A stretch of 5,454 nucleotides of DNA, taken from Chloroflexota bacterium. Lineage in GTDB: Bacteria > Chloroflexota > Dehalococcoidia > GIF9 > UBA5629. A program made the position numbers and the translations under genes. The stretch's first letter is position 1, and every line of letters starts with the position of its first letter. Shown piece by piece: positions 1-4,839 of this stretch. Location of the stretch: assembly GCA_020354105.1 (NCBI GenBank), contig CP070642.1, positions 1,023,438-1,028,891 of the forward strand, in the 5' to 3' direction. Below the pieces are notes generated by a model. That model was not told the DNA's origin, ran no database searches, and saw only the letters and a list, made by a program, of their open reading frames with translations.

Positions 1-866
1 ATTGACCTGGTTCTGCCGTTAATCTCACAAAGGAACATCAGCCATATCATTGACAACAAAGTGGCTGGAATAAAAGAGAGTTCGCAGTCTTGAGAGGTTA
101 GCATTTTCGGGGTCAATACATTGAGTAAGCGCTTATCTGCTTCCAGGGAAAGATAATACAACGCTGGCCCTCTGGTATCACCCTTGCGCCACCTGCTCAA
201 CAGATGCATGTTTGCCCTACCCACCAGTTGCACATAGCTTCCGTCAAGTCTTACCGTTATGCCATCGCGATGCCACAAGACAACATTTGTCAGCTCCTCA
301 TCATCTGCCCGAACCATATCCCATAAGCGCAGGCATGCAGCAATGTCTTCAATCTCTTCTCTCCACCAGAGCAGTGATTCTCCCATTTGAAACTGTTGCC
401 CGGTATCCTGGTTCCTGAATACCAGGTCATGTACCGGCTGACGCTTCAATAATCCATATTTATTGGCGAATTTCAGTATATCCCTATCATCTTTTTCTAA
501 AAGGCTGGCAAAATGGCAGTGCAGTGTATTTTGAGGAAACTTTGATTCCAGAACCGCAATATCCGTGCTTCCCTTCTTAATAAAACCATGCCTGCGATAG
601 CGCATGGAATTGGGAACTATCCATAAAGGCTCGCCGCCAAGCTTCTTTAAACCAACATTGAATACGGTCTTCATCACTTCACTCTTGAAGCTGCCATCCA
701 TAGAGGTGAGCGGCTGATACTCATTAATTCTGGCAAGAATTTCGCTATTATCGATGCCCTTCACCGGAGTCTTACTAAAAGAATGCCCATCCTGGCATAT
801 GCTCAGCATAGAGCTATAAGCACCGATACCTATTTCCTTTAAGGCGGCTTTTTGTTCACTTTTCAT
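1..866 (-). CDS. Uncharacterised protein, 3' end beyond left edge (probable C-terminal zinc-ribbon family)
   Basis: This minus-strand frame is open from an ATG at 866-864 to the left edge, giving 288 residues with no stop, so the C-terminus is missing. Visible features: a charged N-terminus; YGLLKR near residues 137-142; a helix-rich WWREEIEDIAACLRLWDMV segment at about 167-185; and a hydrophobic stretch at about 268-282 (SMIWLMFLCEI). This order recalls a bacterial family of unknown function in which a 'FA.RYG.L' segment, a 'W..EI..L...L.LWD' helix and a hydrophobic helix come before a short C-x2-C...C-x3-C zinc ribbon. That ribbon would fall just outside the window, so the match is inference from memory. 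The start is uncertain: in-frame ATGs also occur at 899-897 and 902-900, and none has a good ribosome site. I prefer 866 because the best promoter predicts transcription starting near 894. There is no signal peptide. A DNA- or RNA-binding role is possible but not shown. Confidence 0.8.
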   Translation of the reverse strand, partial: MKSEQKAALKEIGIGAYSSMLSICQDGHSFSKTPVKGIDNSEILARINEYQPLTSMDGSFKSEVMKTVFNVGLKKLGGEPLWIVPNSMRYRRHGFIKKGSTDIAVLESKFPQNTLHCHFASLLEKDDRDILKFANKYGLLKRQPVHDLVFRNQDTGQQFQMGESLLWWREEIEDIAACLRLWDMVRADDEELTNVVLWHRDGITVRLDGSYVQLVGRANMHLLSRWRKGDTRGPALYYLSLEADKRLLNVLTPKMLTSQDCELSFIPATLLSMIWLMFLCEINGRTRS

Positions 867-868
867 TG

Positions 869-898
869 TGTTACGGATATTTATTAATTTCCGTAACA
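869..898. promoter_or_regulatory. Operator-like inverted repeat in front of the left gene
   Basis: TGTTACGGA at 869-877 and TCCGTAACA at 890-898 are perfect 9-bp inverted arms around a 12-bp AT-rich spacer. Part of the spacer continues the dyad (ATT against ATT after one mismatch). The repeat lies two bases upstream of the ATG at 866 and covers the transcription start predicted from the minus promoter at 901-929, a usual place for a repressor site. No T-run follows the stem on either strand, so a terminator is unlikely. If transcription begins at or upstream of 898, the whole repeat could also fold in the mRNA leader. The binding protein is unknown. If translation starts at 899 or 902, the repeat lies inside the coding region. 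Confidence 0.55.
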
Positions 899-900
899 TC

Positions 901-929
901 ATTTTATAACACAGGCAAGAGCGAGTCAA
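901..929 (-). promoter_or_regulatory. Sigma70-type promoter for the left minus-strand gene
   Basis: On the minus strand, TTGACT (929-924, five of six to TTGACA) is followed after 17 bp by TAAAAT (906-901, five of six to TATAAT). The overlapping TATAAA (908-903) would give a 15-bp spacer. The predicted start is near 894, leaving about 28 nt of leader before the ATG at 866. The inverted repeat at 869-898 overlaps the start point, which suggests negative control. Predicted by eye only. Confidence 0.5.
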
Positions 930-943
930 GCTTTCAGTCAAGC
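924..943. repeat. Short direct repeat in the divergent control region
   Basis: AGTCAAGC occurs at 924-931 and again at 936-943, a 12-bp period. Read on the minus strand, both copies contain TTGACT, and the first is the proposed -35 box of the left gene. The pair could be an activator or repressor site, or a duplicated -35 element. Two 8-bp copies this close are suggestive but could be chance. Confidence 0.35.
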
Positions 944-977
944 AGTGTGCGCGATAGCATGAACTCTAGAAATATCC

Positions 978-983
978 TATAAT
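978..983 (+). promoter_or_regulatory. Perfect -10 box in front of the kinase gene, probable leaderless start
   Basis: TATAAT at 978-983 matches the sigma70 -10 consensus exactly. The ATG of the kinase gene begins at 994, so a normal start 6-8 bp after the -10 box would give an mRNA with a leader of only about 2-4 nt. No Shine-Dalgarno sequence is present, in agreement with leaderless translation. The -35 region (about 954-960) has no good match to TTGACA, so the promoter may be weak or need an activator. Confidence 0.5.
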
Positions 984-993
984 CTGAAGCTAT

Positions 994-1581
994 ATGAAGA
1001 AAAGCCAGCTCGACCGGGATTTGGCAAAACTAAAAGAAAGTTTAGGCTCGCTTCCCGAAGCTACGGTTAACCCTGGATTTGTGATTGTCAGTGGCTTGCC
1101 GGGAACGGGCAAAACATTCTTCTGTCGGAAGCTGGCTGAAAAGCAGTCTTACTGTATCATCGAGAGCGACGCACTGCGCAATGTCCTGTCCCCTTCTCCC
1201 GATTACAGTGCTGCTGAAAGCGCCCGCCTGTTCGCTGCATGCCACAGTCTTATAGAATCGCTTTTGAGTAAGGGGGTACCTGTTATCTTCGACGCCACCA
1301 ATCTATCGGAGCACCACCGCGAGCATCTTTATCGAATCGGCGACAGAACTGGAGCAAAGCTGGTTCTGGTACGCGTCGAAGCACCAGCGGCAATAGCCTA
1401 CCAGCGTCTTCAAGCACGGAAAAGCGGAGCTACCTCGGAGGATAAGTCCGATGCTGATTGGGAAGTTTACAGGCATATGAAACCAAGGGCAGAAAAAATA
1501 CGACGTAACCACTTTGCAGTCGATACCTCACAAGACATTGCACCTGTAATCGACAAAATAATACGCACCATAAATCGCTGA
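994..1581 (+). CDS. P-loop kinase / AAA_33-type ATP-binding protein
   Basis: A 195-residue P-loop kinase-like protein, likely cytoplasmic, that should transfer the gamma-phosphate of ATP to an unknown acceptor. Walker A is GLPGTGKT at residues 34-41. ESD with D59 and nearby R62 fits the substrate-binding or catalytic-base position of small kinases. FDATNL at 99-104 follows a hydrophobic strand. Arginines in RLQAR (138-142) fit the lid, SDADWEVY (152-159) is a motif I associate with this AAA_33 group, and VDTS (176-179) ends the core. Residues 1-27 form a charged N-terminal helix. The ATG is secure as the first start, because a TGA lies in frame at 985-987 and no other start codon precedes Walker A closely. 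It has no ribosome site and a -10 box ending 10 nt upstream. It is divergent from the left gene and 123 bp ahead of pepA. Zeta-toxin and chloramphenicol phosphotransferase-like kinases share the fold, but no antitoxin partner is present. Confidence 0.88.
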   Translation: MKKSQLDRDLAKLKESLGSLPEATVNPGFVIVSGLPGTGKTFFCRKLAEKQSYCIIESDALRNVLSPSPDYSAAESARLFAACHSLIESLLSKGVPVIFDATNLSEHHREHLYRIGDRTGAKLVLVRVEAPAAIAYQRLQARKSGATSEDKSDADWEVYRHMKPRAEKIRRNHFAVDTSQDIAPVIDKIIRTINR

Positions 1582-1704
1582 AATCCTGCATTAAAAACAG
1601 GCATTCCTTTCTATCGCGATATGGGATAAAATAGATGATAACCAAGTTCGTGAAACCACAAAAAGTTCGGAGTTCAGCAGAGATTTGAACCTGAGGAGGC
1701 AAAG
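1582..1704 (+). promoter_or_regulatory. Kinase-pepA intergenic region with a possible weak pepA promoter
   Basis: This 123-bp gap holds TAAAAT at 1627-1632, a fair -10 box with no convincing -35 box upstream (TTCCTT at 1604-1609). A perfect 10-bp palindrome TATCGCGATA at 1612-1621 sits between the two positions. The only hairpin after the kinase stop is CCTG/CAGG (1585-1588 and 1598-1601), too weak to terminate. PepA may therefore be transcribed from here, by read-through from the kinase gene, or both. Confidence 0.3.
1692..1699 (+). promoter_or_regulatory. Strong ribosome binding site that fixes the TTG start of pepA
   Basis: TGAGGAGG ends five bases before the TTG at 1705-1707. This near-perfect Shine-Dalgarno match at normal spacing supports a TTG start codon, and the resulting N-terminus (EVKVITGDI) fits the first strand of the M17 N-terminal domain. 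Confidence 0.85.
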
Positions 1705-3204
1705 TTGGAAGTAAAGGTAATCACCGGCGATATTGTAAGCACTAAAGCTGATGCCATCGTGGTCAACCTTTTTGAAGGAGTGAAACGTCCCGGAGGGGCG
1801 ACGGGAGCTGTCGACAAAGCTCTGGATGGAGCTATCACCAAGCTTATTGAGCAGGGCGAGATCAAGGGGAAACTGAATGAAATAAACATTATTCACAGCC
1901 TGGGCAAGACTCCAGCACGGATCGTGGCTGTTGCCGGATTGGGCAAACAAGCCGATTTTACGCTCGATAAAATCCGTGCTTTGACTGCAGAATTCTGCCG
2001 CTCTTTAAGAAAGCTTAACTGTCGACGAATAGCCACCATCGTCCACGGTGGCGGCGTTGGTGGAATCGACCCTGAGGCATCATCTCAAGCCATAACAGAG
2101 GGAAGCCTACTCGGATTATATAGATTCCGAAAGCACATAACTAAAGAGCCTGAAAACCATGATATAGCCGAAACCCTTATCGTGGAAAGAGATGCAGCCA
2201 AATTGAAGGTTCTGGAGCAGGGCTGTAAAAAGGGGCAGATAATCGCAGAAGCTACAAACCTGGCCCGCGATTTGATAAATGAGCCAGCCAACTACATGAC
2301 ACCAAGCGATATGGCAAAGACTGCAAAGGGATTGGCAAAAACCTATAGCCTTGGGTTAACCATTTTAGACCGTGAGCAGATGGAAAAGGAAGGCATGGGA
2401 GCACTTCTGGGAGTAGCTCAAGGAAGCCGCCAGCCACCAAAGCTGATAGTGCTAACTTATAAAGGTGATAAGAAATCATCTGACACCATAGGCTTTGTTG
2501 GCAAAGGTATAACCTTCGATTCTGGCGGAATATCCATTAAGCCATCGGAGAACATGGCAGAGATGAAAGGTGACATGGCAGGTGCAGCTACAGTCATGGC
2601 AGCATTAATTGCTATAGCCCAGCTAAAGTCGAAGGTCAATATTACCGCGGTTGTTGCAGCCACCGAAAACCTGCCCGGAGGCAATGCACTAAAGCCTGGC
2701 GACATCTTAAAAGCCATAAACGGCAAGACTATAGAGGTGGTGAACACAGATGCTGAAGGAAGACTTACACTAGCCGATGCCCTGGGCTACGCCATAAAAC
2801 AAGGGGTTTCACAGTTGGTTGACCTGGCTACACTTACTGGTGCCTGTCACATAGCACTGGGAGACATTTGTAGCGGGATATTCGGCAATTCCCAGGAACT
2901 GATAGACAAGATTATTAAGTCTGGCGCTGAAGCTGGAGAGCGTCTCTGGCAATTGCCGATGTACGAAGAGTATAAGGAAAAGAATAAAAGCAACGTGGCT
3001 GATATCAAGAACAGCGGAGGCCGATGGGGTGGTGCCATAACCGCAGCACAATTTCTTTCTGAGTTTGTCGGCGACAAGCCCTGGGTACATATCGATATAG
3101 CAGGTACCGCCCAAACCGAGAAGGAAAACGGCTATACAGTGAAAGGAGCCACCGGCGTTGGCGTGCGAACACTGGTCAACTTCGCGCTGGCTCAAGCGAA
3201 ATGA
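1705..3204 (+). CDS. pepA: Leucyl aminopeptidase, M17 family (cytosol aminopeptidase PepA)
   Basis: A cytosolic two-metal exopeptidase that removes N-terminal residues, preferring leucine, from peptides; the family works as a hexamer. The 499 residues match the usual length of about 500. Residues 1 to about 160 form the N-terminal macro-like domain and about 175-499 the catalytic domain. All key residues are visible: metal ligands K267, D272, D290, D349 and E351, and catalytic K279 and R353. Each lies exactly three positions before its E. coli PepA counterpart (K270, D275, D293, D352, E354, K282, R356). The family signature NTDAEGRL is at 347-354. Translation starts at TTG behind TGAGGAGG. 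The stop is 21 bp before the hydrolase gene, which has its own strong ribosome site, so the two are probably co-transcribed. Some PepA proteins also bind DNA in Xer recombination or carAB control; nothing here tests that role. Confidence 0.97.
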   Translation: MEVKVITGDIVSTKADAIVVNLFEGVKRPGGATGAVDKALDGAITKLIEQGEIKGKLNEINIIHSLGKTPARIVAVAGLGKQADFTLDKIRALTAEFCRSLRKLNCRRIATIVHGGGVGGIDPEASSQAITEGSLLGLYRFRKHITKEPENHDIAETLIVERDAAKLKVLEQGCKKGQIIAEATNLARDLINEPANYMTPSDMAKTAKGLAKTYSLGLTILDREQMEKEGMGALLGVAQGSRQPPKLIVLTYKGDKKSSDTIGFVGKGITFDSGGISIKPSENMAEMKGDMAGAATVMAALIAIAQLKSKVNITAVVAATENLPGGNALKPGDILKAINGKTIEVVNTDAEGRLTLADALGYAIKQGVSQLVDLATLTGACHIALGDICSGIFGNSQELIDKIIKSGAEAGERLWQLPMYEEYKEKNKSNVADIKNSGGRWGGAITAAQFLSEFVGDKPWVHIDIAGTAQTEKENGYTVKGATGVGVRTLVNFALAQAK

Positions 3205-3213
3205 AATAGAAAA

Positions 3214-3220
3214 AGGAGGT
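3214..3220 (+). promoter_or_regulatory. Strong ribosome binding site of the MBL-fold hydrolase gene
   Basis: AGGAGGT ends five bases before the ATG at 3226. It lies in the 21-bp gap after the pepA stop, so the downstream gene can be translated efficiently from a shared mRNA. Confidence 0.85.
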
Positions 3221-3225
3221 ACACC

Positions 3226-3873
3226 ATGAAGGTGAAATGGCTTGGACATGCTTCTTTCCTCATCACTTCTGATAGTGGAACCAAGATTATTACCGACCCC
3301 TATCCCCAAGGCAGCGGGCTTAGCTATGAACCGGTTAAAGATGCTGTCGACATTATTACAATGAGCCATGACCACTTCGACCACAATAATGTCTCCGCGA
3401 TACAAGGCAAACCTGAAATCATCACCGGGGACGGTACCAGAGATGTCAAAGGGATCCAATTTAAAGGCATCGCTACCCACCACGACGACTCACAAGGAAA
3501 AGAACGGGGAGAGAACACGATATTCTGCTTTTCTGTGGACGGGGTAAAAGTCTGCCATCTGGGCGACTTGGGACATAAGCTCAGCAAGGAACAAATCGAT
3601 GAAATCGGCGACGTAGATATATTGTTAATCCCGATTGGTGGTGTCTTCACCATCGATGCCAAAATGGCAGGCATGGTAATAGATGACTTGAAGCCCAAGG
3701 TCGCCATACCCATGCACTGTAAGACATCCAAGTGCAACTGGCCACTAAACACAATTGAGGATTTTATAGCTGGTAAGGCTAATGCAAAGAATATGAGTTC
3801 CAGCGAGATAGAGTTTCAGGCGGGCAAGTTGCCGCAGACTACTGAAATTGTAGCATTGGAGCCAGCATTATAA
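3226..3873 (+). CDS. MBL-fold metal-dependent hydrolase (UlaG-like)
   Basis: A 215-residue metallo-beta-lactamase-fold protein, predicted cytoplasmic because it has no signal peptide. The first strand carries WLGHASFLI (residues 5-13), typical of the UlaG/YtnP-like branch. The metal motif SHDHFDH places H48, H50, D52 and H53, followed by H85/H86 in THHDD, D114 in HLGDLGH (111-117) and H164 in PMHCKT. Together these form a complete two-metal site. The family includes L-ascorbate-6-phosphate lactonase and many uncharacterised hydrolases, and the substrate cannot be read from this sequence. None of the partners of an ascorbate utilisation operon is here, so I give no gene name. It follows pepA by 21 bp and is probably its operon partner. 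It ends 27 bp before the convergent rnc gene with no terminator between them. Confidence 0.92.
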   Translation: MKVKWLGHASFLITSDSGTKIITDPYPQGSGLSYEPVKDAVDIITMSHDHFDHNNVSAIQGKPEIITGDGTRDVKGIQFKGIATHHDDSQGKERGENTIFCFSVDGVKVCHLGDLGHKLSKEQIDEIGDVDILLIPIGGVFTIDAKMAGMVIDDLKPKVAIPMHCKTSKCNWPLNTIEDFIAGKANAKNMSSSEIEFQAGKLPQTTEIVALEPAL

Positions 3874-3900
3874 TTCGATAGCCCTAAAATAGCCGAGAAT

Positions 3901-4593
3901 TCACTCAATCATAAGCTTTTCCCAGGCTATGCGTGCAGCTTCCATTTCGGCAGCTCTTTTACTTTTCCCTGAACCTGTCCCCAATACACTGTCTCCAAGC
4001 GCCACTTCAACGACAAAACCCTTATCATGGTCAGGACCTGAAGCTTCCACAAGGCTATAGATTGGAAGTTGCTTATATTTAGCTTGAGTAAATTCCTGTA
4101 ACAAAGCTTTATAGTTCCGCCCTACTCCCTTAGCTCCAATTGCCTGAATCTGCCCATGCATCTTATGTAAAACAAAATCCCTGGCAGCATCTAATCCCTG
4201 GTCAAGAAATATAGCCCCCACCAGCGACTCAAAGGCATCGGCAAGATTAGTTTGTCTCTGACGTCCTCCACCACTCTCTTCTCCCCTGCCCAGATACAGG
4301 TAATCGCCAAGCTGAAGTTCAGCCGCAAGCCCAGCTAGAGTCTCCTGCCGAACTAATGATACGCGAATTTCAGTCAGTTCACCTTCACCAAAATGAGGGA
4401 ACTCATGGTATAGTTCCTCAGCAACTATAAAGCCCAAAAGAGCATCGCCGAGGAACTCAAGGCGTTCGTTATCTGGAAGATGAAAATCCGGATTCTCATT
4501 TATATAGGAGGCATGCACAAATGCTTGCTCAAGTAGTGATGTATCTTGAAAGGTTACCCCGATAGATTGCTGCAAAACCTGCCAATCAACCAA
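3901..4593 (-). CDS. rnc: Ribonuclease III
   Basis: A double-strand-specific endoribonuclease that processes rRNA precursors and structured or antisense RNA, acting as a dimer with Mg2+. The 230 residues are the normal bacterial length. The RNase III domain covers about 5-150, with the signature NERLEFLGDAL at 42-52 and acidic residues E43, E46, D50, E72, D119 and E122 at the expected positions. The double-stranded RNA-binding domain covers about 160-228, with conserved GTGSGKSKRAAEMEAA at 205-220. The start is TTG at 4593-4591: a TGA lies in frame at 4602-4600, so no earlier start exists, and the next candidate (TTG for L7) would cut into the domain. A ribosome site AAGGA (4610-4606) lies 12 nt upstream, rather far. 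A near-consensus promoter precedes it. The gene is convergent with the MBL hydrolase. Confidence 0.97.
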   Translation of the reverse strand: MVDWQVLQQSIGVTFQDTSLLEQAFVHASYINENPDFHLPDNERLEFLGDALLGFIVAEELYHEFPHFGEGELTEIRVSLVRQETLAGLAAELQLGDYLYLGRGEESGGGRQRQTNLADAFESLVGAIFLDQGLDAARDFVLHKMHGQIQAIGAKGVGRNYKALLQEFTQAKYKQLPIYSLVEASGPDHDKGFVVEVALGDSVLGTGSGKSKRAAEMEAARIAWEKLMIE

Positions 4594-4610
4594 AGTCGCT
4601 CACAATCCTT

Positions 4611-4620
4611 CTCAGCTGAG
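4611..4620. repeat. 10-bp palindrome at the rnc transcription start
   Basis: CTCAGCTGAG is a perfect palindrome that overlaps the last two bases of the predicted -10 box and the predicted start point of rnc. It could be a small operator, but palindromes of this length also occur by chance. Confidence 0.35.
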
Positions 4621-4647
4621 TATAGCAATGGTTGAAATCTGTGGCAA
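4619..4647 (-). promoter_or_regulatory. Extended -10 promoter of rnc
   Basis: On the minus strand, TTGCCA (4647-4642, five of six to consensus) is followed after 17 bp by TATACT (4624-4619, five of six), which is preceded by TGC, an extended -10 element. The predicted start near 4612 gives a leader of about 19 nt that still contains the AAGGA ribosome site. This is the best promoter in the window. The leader is too short for the RNase III-cleaved stem-loop that controls rnc in E. coli, so that kind of autoregulation would need longer read-through transcripts. Confidence 0.65.
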
Positions 4648-4711
4648 ATAAATCCCCCCCTCAAACACGGTGAAATTGGGATATAAGCTGGCTAAATATT
4701 AGACAACTAGC

Positions 4712-4753
4712 AAAAAGTAAGGCGGGACGTAGCACAAAGCTTTACCGTCCCGC
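4712..4753 (-). terminator. Rho-independent terminator of the right-edge gene
   Basis: GCGGGACG (4722-4729) and CGTCCCGC (4746-4753) form a perfect 8-bp GC-rich stem with a 16-nt loop. On the minus strand the stem is followed by CTTACTTTTT, with five T at 4716-4712. This suits termination of transcripts from the gene ending at 4840, about 90 bp upstream, and insulates rnc. The plus strand has no T-run after the stem, so it is one-directional. The loop holds a further AAAGCTTT palindrome (4736-4743). Confidence 0.65.
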
Positions 4754-4775
4754 ACATGGCTACACAGAATTAACT

Positions 4776-4797
4776 ACAACTTCCACAAAGAAGTTGT
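4776..4797 (-). repeat. Second hairpin in the 3' untranslated region of the right-edge gene
   Basis: ACAACTTC (4776-4783) and GAAGTTGT (4790-4797) are perfect 8-bp inverted arms with a 6-nt loop. In the minus-strand transcript the hairpin lies about 45 nt after the stop and before the terminator stem. Only a broken AT-rich tract follows, so it is at most an accessory terminator. It may protect or process the mRNA end. Confidence 0.45.
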
Positions 4798-4839
4798 GCC
4801 CACTAATCCAAGTAGACTGTAACCAGCATACTCAACGGA

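Noticed and set aside
212..418. A 68-codon plus-strand open frame near the left edge
   Set aside because: It is antisense to the long open minus-strand gene covering 1-866, which has a far more protein-like translation.
994..1581. Zeta-type toxin of a toxin-antitoxin pair
   Set aside because: The fold is compatible, but there is no small antitoxin gene adjacent and the motifs fit the general AAA_33 kinase group equally well.
1585..1601. Hairpin CCTG/CAGG after the kinase stop as a terminator
   Set aside because: The stem has only four base pairs and no clean T-run follows.
1591..1950. A minus-strand open frame of about 119 codons over the start of pepA
   Set aside because: It overlaps the pepA ribosome site and the N-terminal domain, and its Ser/Phe/Leu-rich translation is typical of an antisense shadow.
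2809..3483. A 224-codon open frame on the minus strand across the pepA end and the hydrolase start
   Set aside because: It lies opposite two well-supported genes, has no ribosome site, and its translation shows no recognisable domain.
3324..3752. A 142-codon minus-strand open frame inside the hydrolase gene
   Set aside because: It is fully antisense to a gene with an intact metal site and has no independent support.
3226..3873. Naming the MBL-fold gene ulaG
   Set aside because: The fold and metal motifs fit, but no ascorbate transport or utilisation genes are nearby and the family is functionally diverse.
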